This document shows positions 15,826 through 22,060 of a stretch of DNA of 24,433 bases, one piece after another. The first letter of the stretch is position 1. Each line of letters opens with the position of its first letter. The notes below the pieces were generated by a model that saw only the letters and a program-made list of their open reading frames with translations, searched no databases and had not been told where the DNA came from. The position numbers and the translations under genes were made by a program. This DNA is from Anaerolineaceae bacterium UBA5311 (lineage in GTDB: Bacteria; Chloroflexota; Anaerolineae; Anaerolineales; Anaerolineaceae): NCBI GenBank assembly GCA_002411175.1, contig DHRN01000002.1, positions 1-24,433 on the forward strand. The letters run 5' to 3'.

Positions 15826-15903
15826 TAACCTTATATTTTCTACGGTATGTATCTGTTCAAAATGATAGCATTTGGTTAACTGGTCTAATAGAAAAGGAGA
15901 AAG

Positions 15904-16425
15904 ATGAGTGATATTTACGACATTGTCAGTGAAGATCGGGATCCGATCAAAAAGTTGCTCGCCAAGATCCCTGGTTTCAAGGGTTATGTAGAGCGGGGCG
16001 ACCGCAGAATGTCAGACAAGCTTTTGCGGGAAACGATCGCAAAAGAATACGAGGCGCAATACCAACGGATATCTTCATTACAGCGAGATTTGATTTCACA
16101 CGGCGGACTTGCTTATATTGATGACCTCGAAAACGCTGCCATCAAGCTAAGGCAGTTTATCGACCGCATCAAGACCGCTTCTTATGGTTATGCTGGTTTG
16201 TTTGATGCCATAAAAATAAAAGAAGAAGAATTGACAGATATCTATCGATACGATCTGACGTTATTCGAATACGTAGATGTAATTTCAAAAGCGATCGATA
16301 ATATCGAAAGTTCGATCGGGACTGACGGCTTACCTGCATCCATCCGTCATCTTATTTCCGCTTCCCAGGAAGTTTTGGATGCCTTTAACAAACGCTCTGA
16401 CGCCCTCAAGGGCATTGCGCTTTAG
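15904..16425 (+). CDS. uncharacterised helical protein cotranscribed with the SPFH-HTH gene
   Basis: 173 residues. I do not recognise a named family. It has no signal peptide and no membrane segment. The N-terminal part contains DPIKKLLAKIPGFKGYVERGDRRMSDKLLR split over 13-42, with the notable pattern IPGFKGYxxRxDRRxxDKLLR. The remainder is predicted almost wholly alpha-helical with heptad-like spacing (about 45-110 and 115-170), consistent with a soluble coiled-coil or helical-bundle protein. AAAAGGAG at 15892-15899 precedes the ATG. The SPFH gene starts 25 nt downstream, so the two are probably one transcript and may act in one membrane-associated assembly; that link is inferred from position only. 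Confidence 0.8.
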   Translation: MSDIYDIVSEDRDPIKKLLAKIPGFKGYVERGDRRMSDKLLRETIAKEYEAQYQRISSLQRDLISHGGLAYIDDLENAAIKLRQFIDRIKTASYGYAGLFDAIKIKEEELTDIYRYDLTLFEYVDVISKAIDNIESSIGTDGLPASIRHLISASQEVLDAFNKRSDALKGIAL

Positions 16426-16450
16426 TCATTGATTACACAGGAGGTTTAAT

Positions 16451-17503
16451 ATGGCAAGAGTTTTTGATGTTGTTGAATATCCAAGTGAGATGGTCGATGA
16501 AATCGTCCACCGCTTTCCTGAGACAGGTGTCGCCGATTTACGACTGGGTTCGCAGGTAATCGTACGTGAATCGCAGGCAGCTGTGTTTTTCCGTGATGGT
16601 CGCGCTTTGGATGTACTTGGTCCGGGACGTCATACGATCAGCACTGCCAATGTGCCGATTCTGACCGATTTGCTCGGCAAGCTTTTTGGCGATCGCACTC
16701 CCTTCACTGCAGAAATTTACTTCGTCTCCATGCGCGAATTTGCCGATCGCAAATGGGGCACCCCACAACCCATCATCGTTCGCAACACTGGTGTCGGGCT
16801 TGGAATCGCTCTTTTGCAAGGTTTTGGAACCTACAGCTTCCAGGTCTCTGACCCTCAGCAGTTTGTAACCCAGATTGTCGGTCAGCTTGGCGGATTCAAA
16901 ACCTCGGATATCGAAAATCGCTTGCGCACCATGCTGCTTTCGAGACTGCAGGACGTATTAGGCGAAACTACTGCTGAGAAAAATGTGCTCGACCTGATCG
17001 GGCTCACGGATGAGCTTGGAGCTGCAGTGCGGGCGAAGTCGCAGGATGATTTCCTGGCGATCGGTCTGCTTTTAAAATCTTTCTATATCGGAAACCTGAA
17101 GCCTTCCGACAAATCTGCCAAAGAACTGCGTGAGATGGGAATGCTCGATATGCAGACCTACACTCAGCTTCAGGCAGCAGACGCCATGCGCGATGCCGCT
17201 CAAAACCCTTCAGGTGGCGCCGGTCTGACCGCTGGAATTGGCGCCGGTATGGGCGTGGGCAACGTGTTGGCAGGCTCTCTTGCGGGAATGACCCAACAAC
17301 CACAACAATCCCAAACCCAGCCAACAGCTTCAACACCAGCTGTCATGCCTGACGTAATGACTCCTGCTGAAGCCGCTCAGTTTCTCAAGGTTTCAGAGGA
17401 AGATGTAATTGCCGCAATTAACGCCGGCGAGATTAAAGCCCGTAAGATCGGCAGCGCCTTCCGTTTGTCCAGGGAAGCCTTGCAGGATTATCTCAACGGC
17501 TAA
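16451..17503 (+). CDS. SPFH (stomatin/prohibitin-like) protein with C-terminal excisionase-type HTH
   Basis: 350 residues. The N-terminal two thirds (about 1-240) resembles the SPFH group related to B. subtilis YdjI and 'virion core' proteins: VADLRLGSQVIVRESQAAVFF, LGPGRHTISTANVPIL, then VRNTGVGLGIALLQGFGTYSF. A Gly/Ala-rich stretch (about 254-280) and a Gln/Thr/Pro linker (281-299) follow. Residues 302-350 form an excisionase/HTH_17 (MerR-like) domain: TPAEAAQFLKVSEEDVIAAI, then GEIKARKIGSAFRLSREALQDYL. SPFH proteins scaffold membrane microdomains; an HTH_17 tail normally binds DNA but could be a protein-binding module. There is no N-terminal membrane helix, so any membrane contact would be peripheral. 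CAGGAGG precedes the ATG. A strong terminator follows. Confidence 0.85.
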   Translation: MARVFDVVEYPSEMVDEIVHRFPETGVADLRLGSQVIVRESQAAVFFRDGRALDVLGPGRHTISTANVPILTDLLGKLFGDRTPFTAEIYFVSMREFADRKWGTPQPIIVRNTGVGLGIALLQGFGTYSFQVSDPQQFVTQIVGQLGGFKTSDIENRLRTMLLSRLQDVLGETTAEKNVLDLIGLTDELGAAVRAKSQDDFLAIGLLLKSFYIGNLKPSDKSAKELREMGMLDMQTYTQLQAADAMRDAAQNPSGGAGLTAGIGAGMGVGNVLAGSLAGMTQQPQQSQTQPTASTPAVMPDVMTPAEAAQFLKVSEEDVIAAINAGEIKARKIGSAFRLSREALQDYLNG

Positions 17504-17518
17504 ATTGGTTTCCAGGAG

Positions 17519-17546
17519 AAGGCTGAGGACAAGCTCAGCCTTTTTT
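17519..17546 (+). terminator. intrinsic terminator after the SPFH-HTH gene
   Basis: The stem AAGGCTGAG / CTCAGCCTT has loop GACAAG and is followed by a T-rich tail (TTTTTTCTTTT). It begins 15 nt after the stop codon at 17503 and separates this operon from sucCD. Confidence 0.92.
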
Positions 17547-17550
17547 CTTT

Positions 17551-17559
17551 TGTTATAAT
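17551..17559 (+). promoter_or_regulatory. extended -10 promoter element of sucCD
   Basis: TGTTATAAT is a perfect TATAAT with the TGn extension, lying directly after the T-tract of the preceding terminator. The predicted transcription start near 17566 gives a leader of only about 10 nt before the ATG at 17576. It also argues against the ATG at 17558, which lies inside the -10 box. No good -35 is seen, as is common for extended -10 promoters. Confidence 0.55.
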
Positions 17560-17575
17560 GGTGTGGGGACTCCTC

Positions 17576-18721
17576 ATGAAATTACAGGAATACCAGGCAA
17601 AATCGCTCCTTCGAACTGCCGGAATACCGATTCCAGCATCCATGTTGGCGAGTAATGCCGTTCAGGTTAAGCGAATCGCCTCAGAGATTGGTTACCCTGT
17701 GTTGCTTAAGGCACAAACCCTGGAAACAGGTCGCGGAAAAGCTGGAGGGGTACGCCTCGTTCAGTCGGAAGGGGATATCGAAAACGTCACCAATGAAGTT
17801 TTCAGGTTGGTTTTTGATGCGCAGCCGGTGCAGTCGATCCTGGTTGAAAAGGCATTCACATTTAGCAAGGAATATTACCTGGGTATACGCACCGACCTCG
17901 ACCAAGGCTGCCCGGTTCTGCGTGTATCCGAAGCAGGCGGAGCTACCTTCCTGGAGCCGGAATCTTTCTTGAATGCCAGGATCGTTGAGCAGCCGGTAGA
18001 CATCAATCGCGGTCTTAAAGCTTTCGAAATTCGCAACCTGTTGACAAATGTTGATATCGATCCGTCGTTGTGGAAACAGTTCATCTCAATTGCTCTGAAA
18101 CTGTATAATATTTATCGCCAGAAAGACGCCTCGCTTACTGAAGTGAACTCCCTGGTAGTAACCCACCAGCAGCAATTGTTCGCGCTGGATGCAAAAATCG
18201 ACATTGACAGCGGCGCGCTCTACAGGCAGGACGAATTTATTGATGCTTATGACCCCGCGTATTTTGGTTGGATCGAACGCCAGGCTTTGAAATATGACGT
18301 TAACTATCTACGTTTTCCCGGGGAACTCGGATGTGTTGTCAACGGGATGGGTTTGGCTTATCTGACTCTGGACCAATTGATCACAATGAAAAGCCTGCCT
18401 GCCGCGATCATCGACATCCATGGGGGTGCCAGTATTACCTCAATTGCCTCTTCGTTGGAAATTCTCTTTCGTAATGCACAGGTACAAGCGCTTATGATCA
18501 ACATTTTCGGTGGGATGACCAATTGCGAGGTAGTCGCGGATGGACTAATTTCCTCAGCAACAAATAACCAACAAAAAAAGCCTGTCTTTATCCGCTTGAA
18601 AGGCACCAACGACGCAACAGCTATTGAAAGGCTCAAAAACTACGAAAACCTTCGTTTTTTTGACACGACAGAGAGCCTGACCCAGGCTGCCCTGGAATAC
18701 CTCAAGGAGCGCCAGGCATGA
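17576..18721 (+). CDS. sucC: succinyl-CoA synthetase beta subunit-like (ADP-forming), divergent
   Basis: 381 residues. The beta subunit of an ADP-forming acyl-CoA synthetase couples CoA-thioester hydrolysis to nucleotide triphosphate synthesis. The N-terminal ATP-grasp domain shows MKLQEYQAKSLL, LLKAQTLETGRGKAGGVRLV and LTEVNSLVVT followed by ALDAKIDIDSGALYRQ, which retain the Asn and Asp metal ligands. The C-terminal part has GELGCVVNGMGLAYLTLDQL and INIFGGMTNCEVVADGL. Several usually invariant positions differ (EINPLV reads EVNSLV; DVGGGA reads DIHGGA). The ATG at 17576 matches the family N-terminus, with GGGGA at 17565-17569 upstream. It overlaps sucD by 4 nt. The substrate could be succinate or another acid. 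Confidence 0.88.
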   Translation: MKLQEYQAKSLLRTAGIPIPASMLASNAVQVKRIASEIGYPVLLKAQTLETGRGKAGGVRLVQSEGDIENVTNEVFRLVFDAQPVQSILVEKAFTFSKEYYLGIRTDLDQGCPVLRVSEAGGATFLEPESFLNARIVEQPVDINRGLKAFEIRNLLTNVDIDPSLWKQFISIALKLYNIYRQKDASLTEVNSLVVTHQQQLFALDAKIDIDSGALYRQDEFIDAYDPAYFGWIERQALKYDVNYLRFPGELGCVVNGMGLAYLTLDQLITMKSLPAAIIDIHGGASITSIASSLEILFRNAQVQALMINIFGGMTNCEVVADGLISSATNNQQKKPVFIRLKGTNDATAIERLKNYENLRFFDTTESLTQAALEYLKERQA

Positions 18722-19584
18722 GCATCCTGCTTAATTCCAATTCGCGCATCATGGTCCAGGGGATTACCGGCAGACATGGGCGTTTTCATTCAATGCGTAT
18801 GATCAATAACGGAACCCCCATTGTCGGAGGTACCTCTCCGGGCAAAGGTGGGGATTGGTGTTTTGAAGGAAACCTTCCAATTTTCGACACTGTTCGTGAT
18901 TGCAAGGAAGCCACAAACGCCGATGTCAGCGTACTCTTCGTCCCGCCCCACTCTGCTGCAGATGCCATCATCGAGGCGATAGATAGCAAAATAAAAACCA
19001 TCATTTCAATCACTGGTTCAATACCAGTGCACGATATGATGCAAGTAAAAGCCGCTTTGAAAGAAAGCGATTCTCTCCTGATCGGACCGAACTCTCCCGG
19101 TGTTTTAGTCCCGGGAATAGCAAACGCCGGAGTCTTTCCCGATGGGATTGGCTTTTCAGGTAGTGTAGGTGTTGTATCCCGGTCGGGGACGCTGTGTTAT
19201 GAAGTTCTTGACACGCTGAAAAAGGCAAACATCGGCGTGAGCACAGCGGTCGGAATCGGTGATGATCCTATTTCCGGCGTCGATTTTCAGACCTGCCTTG
19301 AACTCTTCGAAGCAGACCCGCACACAGAAAAGATCGTGATGATCGGTGGTCCCGGGGGAGTCAGTGAGCTTACTGCTGCCGGTTATATCATGGAACATAT
19401 AACGAAACCAGTCATATCTTATCTTGTGGGTGAAAGCCTGGCTGCTTCGATCCTGCGTCCGCTATTCTCACACTCTGGAGACCTGGTTTTGGATTCTGTG
19501 GGAAAAAAGGCTGATGCTCTGATCGATGCCGGAGTGTTGCTGGCAAATAAGCTGGAGGAAATCCCAGCGCTTTTACTTAGATAA
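18718..19584 (+). CDS. sucD: succinyl-CoA synthetase alpha subunit-like (ADP-forming), divergent
   Basis: 288 residues, normal length. The CoA-binding Rossmann domain has MVQGITGRHGRFHSMRMINNG split over 12-32, VGGTSPGKGG and GPNSPGVLVPG (family GPNCPG). The phosphorylated His is present as His252 in LFSHSGD, where relatives read MGHAGA. The motif IGEIGG(S/D)AEE that normally supports this His reads IGGPGGVSE (209-217), and the GGKGTA loop reads DSVGKKA. It is therefore a divergent member; succinate is the default substrate but another short-chain or dicarboxylic acid is possible. ATGA overlap with sucC shows coupled translation. A bidirectional terminator follows at once. Confidence 0.88.
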   Translation: MSILLNSNSRIMVQGITGRHGRFHSMRMINNGTPIVGGTSPGKGGDWCFEGNLPIFDTVRDCKEATNADVSVLFVPPHSAADAIIEAIDSKIKTIISITGSIPVHDMMQVKAALKESDSLLIGPNSPGVLVPGIANAGVFPDGIGFSGSVGVVSRSGTLCYEVLDTLKKANIGVSTAVGIGDDPISGVDFQTCLELFEADPHTEKIVMIGGPGGVSELTAAGYIMEHITKPVISYLVGESLAASILRPLFSHSGDLVLDSVGKKADALIDAGVLLANKLEEIPALLLR

Positions 19585-19612
19585 AAAAAAACTGCCGGGC
19601 GGCAGTTTTTTT
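19585..19612. terminator. bidirectional intrinsic terminator between sucD and acpP
   Basis: The stem AAAAAAACTGCC-type arm pairs with GGCAGTTTTTTT around loop GGGC (12 pairs, six of them A-T). Poly-A on one side and poly-T on the other make it work in both directions. It starts directly after the sucD stop and 17 nt beyond the acpP stop on the other strand. Confidence 0.92.
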
Positions 19613-19629
19613 CTACTATTTTCTGATGG

Positions 19630-19866
19630 TCACCTGGTTGCTTCTTCGATTGCCTTGACGGCATCTCCGACCGTCTGGATACCGCGAGCTGCTTCGTCGG
19701 TGATATTGATATCAAAACGTTCGCAAAACCCATCGATCAGGAAGAATTGGTCCATTGAGTCCGCTTTTAAATCTTCAATAAAGCGGGTTTCCATGGTGAT
19801 ATCGTCACCATCTATCTTCAAAACGTCTGTCACGACTTCTTTTACGGCTTCAAAAGTATTCTCCAT
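19630..19866 (-). CDS. acpP: acyl carrier protein
   Basis: 78 residues, highly acidic, normal ACP length. Ser37 in EDLKADSMDQFFLID is the 4'-phosphopantetheine attachment site (family DSLD; here DSMD). It carries acyl chains in fatty acid synthesis. GAGGAAAG lies 3 nt before the ATG. It stands alone, with no fab genes adjacent, convergent to sucD and divergent from fni. The DSMDQFF helix is slightly unusual compared with DSLDTVELV, so a specialised ACP is possible, but its isolated housekeeping setting gives no hint of a dedicated pathway. Confidence 0.93.
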   Translation of the reverse strand: MENTFEAVKEVVTDVLKIDGDDITMETRFIEDLKADSMDQFFLIDGFCERFDINITDEAARGIQTVGDAVKAIEEATR

Positions 19867-19895
19867 TGTCTTTCCTCACATGTTTTAGTGTTAAG

Positions 19896-19904
19896 ATTAT
19901 ACCA
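19896..19904 (-). promoter_or_regulatory. extended -10 promoter element of acpP
   Basis: On the minus strand TGGTATAAT is a perfect TATAAT with the TGn extension. The expected transcript start near 19889 leaves a leader of about 23 nt containing the GAGGAAAG ribosome binding site. A second TATAAT occurs at 19924-19919 upstream. Confidence 0.55.
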
Positions 19905-19909
19905 ATATG

Positions 19910-19937
19910 CTGAAAATAATTATACGAAAGTTATAAC
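19910..19937 (+). promoter_or_regulatory. promoter of fni, probably giving a leaderless transcript
   Basis: CTGAAA (19910-19915) and TATAAC (19932-19937) are separated by 16 bp. The -10 box ends only 5 nt before the ATG at 19943, so transcription should begin at or within one or two bases of the start codon. No ribosome binding site is present upstream of the ATG, which fits leaderless translation. Confidence 0.5.
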
Positions 19938-19942
19938 ACGTT

Positions 19943-20980
19943 ATGGACGATCAAGTTACTAAGATTCCAAACCGGAAGGATGAACATCTGCGAATTTGCC
20001 TGGAAGAAAACGTTCGGTCAAACCGATCTGCCGGTTTTGAAAAGATTGAGCTTTCTGTAAACGCCCTGCCGGGGCTTGATTTTGATTCTGTAGACACAAG
20101 CAAGGTTATTTTTGGCAAACGGCTTGCGGCTCCTGTTTTAATTTCATCGATGACCGGAGGTTCCGGCAAGACCAAACATTTCAACCAGATGCTGGCACGG
20201 GCAGCAAAAGAATTCAACATCGCCATGGCTGTCGGTTCTCAAAGAGCCGCTATCGTTCACCCCGAATTGGAAGACACTTTCAGGATTGTACGCCGCGAAG
20301 CTCCAGGTGCTCTGCTGTTCGCGAACCTGGGAGCTGTTCAGCTGAATTACGGCTTTGGCGTGGATGAATGCAAGCGAGCTGTTGACATGCTCGAGGCGGA
20401 TGGGCTTTACCTGCATCTGAATGCTTTGCAGGAAGTCTTGCAGCCTGAGGGTGACCGAAATTTCAACGAACTGCTTCCAAAAATTGAAAACCTGACTAAA
20501 CAATTGCACGTTCCTGTCCTGGTAAAAGAAGTCGGCTGCGGAATCAGCGGGCAAACTGCCCGACGCCTTGCGGATGCTGGCGTGTTGGGAATTGATGTAG
20601 CTGGCTTGGGTGGTACCTCCTGGGCTGCTGTGGAGATGCACCGCCAGGCTGACCCGATGCGAAAAAATGTCTGCAGAACTTTTATTGATTGGGGAATTCC
20701 GACTGTGGATTGCATCCGATCGATGCATAATCTGCCTGGTGAAGTATTGCTTATTTCCTCCGGTGGGCTCGAAACCGGATTGGATATTGCCAAATCGATC
20801 GCAGTCGCTGCCGATCTGGCTGGTTTTGCCCTGAAATTTATCCGCGCGGCGAATGAAGGCGAAGTAAAACTTCACCAAACAATCGAACAATTGATTTTAG
20901 AACTCAAAATCGCCATGTTTTGCTCAGGCAGCAAAACCCTGGAACAATTGACAGGAAAGTGGCATTTAGCAGAAGGATAA
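19943..20980 (+). CDS. fni: isopentenyl-diphosphate delta-isomerase, type 2 (FMN-dependent)
   Basis: 345 residues. It interconverts IPP and DMAPP using reduced FMN and Mg2+ in the cytoplasm. Family motifs are in order: RKDEH at 11-15, SSMTGGSGKT around 68-77, MAVGSQRAA around 95-103, HLNALQEVLQPEGD at 158-171 with the catalytic Gln163 and metal-binding Glu164, VKEVGCGIS around 194-202, and GLGGTSW at 221-227. The C-terminal SSGGLETGLDIAKSIAVAAD is the FMN phosphate site. The prenyl diphosphate synthase starts 3 nt downstream, so the two form an isoprenoid operon. The start codon has no ribosome binding site and probably begins the mRNA. Confidence 0.95.
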   Translation: MDDQVTKIPNRKDEHLRICLEENVRSNRSAGFEKIELSVNALPGLDFDSVDTSKVIFGKRLAAPVLISSMTGGSGKTKHFNQMLARAAKEFNIAMAVGSQRAAIVHPELEDTFRIVRREAPGALLFANLGAVQLNYGFGVDECKRAVDMLEADGLYLHLNALQEVLQPEGDRNFNELLPKIENLTKQLHVPVLVKEVGCGISGQTARRLADAGVLGIDVAGLGGTSWAAVEMHRQADPMRKNVCRTFIDWGIPTVDCIRSMHNLPGEVLLISSGGLETGLDIAKSIAVAADLAGFALKFIRAANEGEVKLHQTIEQLILELKIAMFCSGSKTLEQLTGKWHLAEG

Positions 20981-20983
20981 AAA

Positions 20984-22060
20984 ATGAACCTGGTGACAGA
21001 ATTACGAAACGACTTTGAAAAATATTTCAAAGAGACCGTCCTTGCCCACACGCCCAGGGAGGTTACCGGGCTTCGTGATTTAATCTCCTACCATTTTGGC
21101 TGGGAAGGGACTGCCAGGGTGCCGGGCAAACGATTACGTCCGATCTTTTTGCTGCTGACTTATTCCAGTTTCGGTGGAGCGCCCCATCATGTCTATAACC
21201 CGGCAGTGGCACTGGAAGTATTGCATAACTACACCCTGATTCATGATGATATTGAAGATAACGGCAAAACCCGGCACGGACAACCCGCTTTGTGGATTAA
21301 AGCTGGCATGCCGCTGGCAATTAACGCCGGCGATTATCTCGCCAGCCTCAGCCATACCATTATGGGCAAATTGCCAGAAGTCTACCCATATTTGGCACGT
21401 CAGAGAGCCATTGAAGCCTTTCAGAAAGCCTCCCTCGAGGTTATCCAGGGGCAGCAGCTGGATATTACCTATGAAAGCTATTCCGAGCTAAGCGTGGACG
21501 AATATCTGAAGATGATCCGTCTGAAAACATCTCGTCTATTCGCTTCAGCGATGACCATTTCAGCAAGGCTGCAAGATCTGAATCCCGAACTGGAGGCGAA
21601 GCTGGATGATATTGGTGAAAGATTGGGGCTTGGGTTCCAGATTCAGGATGATTATCTTGGGATATGGGGTGAGTCAGTTAACACTGGCAAATCGGTCAGC
21701 ACCGACCTGCTCACTCGAAAAAAGACCTACCCTGCGTTGATTGGTCTGCAGCGATCAGAGGTCTTCAGAAAATTGTTAAAATCTGAAGAAGCCCTATCCG
21801 AAGATAGTTTGATAGCAATGAAAACCGCGCTCGAGGAGTGTGGCGCGAAAAAGGCAACCATCAACCTTGCCAGAAATTATTACCAGGAATCTGTAGATGG
21901 TCTGACGGCTGTTTTACCGAAGGAGTGGGCTCAAGGAAGGGAACAAGTTCCCGCACAACACGATAACCCTCTCGGTCAAGCCACCTCACCATCCCTAAAC
22001 CCCTACGGGCAGGCTTTTATCGATCTGCTGAGGGTAATGTTTGCCCCGAGCTTGTTGTAG
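20984..22060 (+). CDS. short-chain polyprenyl diphosphate synthase (FPP/GGPP type)
   Basis: 358 residues. It condenses DMAPP or an allylic diphosphate with IPP. The first Asp-rich motif DDIED is at 88-92 followed by NGKTRHG; KRLRP is at 49-53; the second motif reads QDDYLGIWGE at 221-230. An aromatic Tyr83 five residues before the first motif, by the rule known for this family, favours a short product such as FPP, but this is inference. The C-terminus carries an unusual Pro/Gln/Asn-rich segment (about 318-340) before the last helix FIDLLRVMF. AAGGAT precedes the ATG, 3 nt after fni. The last 44 bp overlap the convergent O-antigen ligase-like gene. Confidence 0.93.
   Translation: MNLVTELRNDFEKYFKETVLAHTPREVTGLRDLISYHFGWEGTARVPGKRLRPIFLLLTYSSFGGAPHHVYNPAVALEVLHNYTLIHDDIEDNGKTRHGQPALWIKAGMPLAINAGDYLASLSHTIMGKLPEVYPYLARQRAIEAFQKASLEVIQGQQLDITYESYSELSVDEYLKMIRLKTSRLFASAMTISARLQDLNPELEAKLDDIGERLGLGFQIQDDYLGIWGESVNTGKSVSTDLLTRKKTYPALIGLQRSEVFRKLLKSEEALSEDSLIAMKTALEECGAKKATINLARNYYQESVDGLTAVLPKEWAQGREQVPAQHDNPLGQATSPSLNPYGQAFIDLLRVMFAPSLL

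Noticed and set aside
15881..15889. Possible extended -10 (TGGTCTAAT) for the helical protein gene
   Set aside because: It is only about 14 nt before the start codon, so transcription would begin within the ribosome binding site at 15892-15899; a promoter further upstream is more likely.
17558..17575. Alternative sucC start at 17558
   Set aside because: This ATG lies within the predicted -10 box and would add six residues absent from the family; MKLQEYQAK at 17576 is the standard N-terminus.
20144..20890. 248-codon open frame on the minus strand inside fni
   Set aside because: It lies wholly antisense to a strongly conserved enzyme; its translation shows no motif, and the open frame follows from the codon bias of fni.
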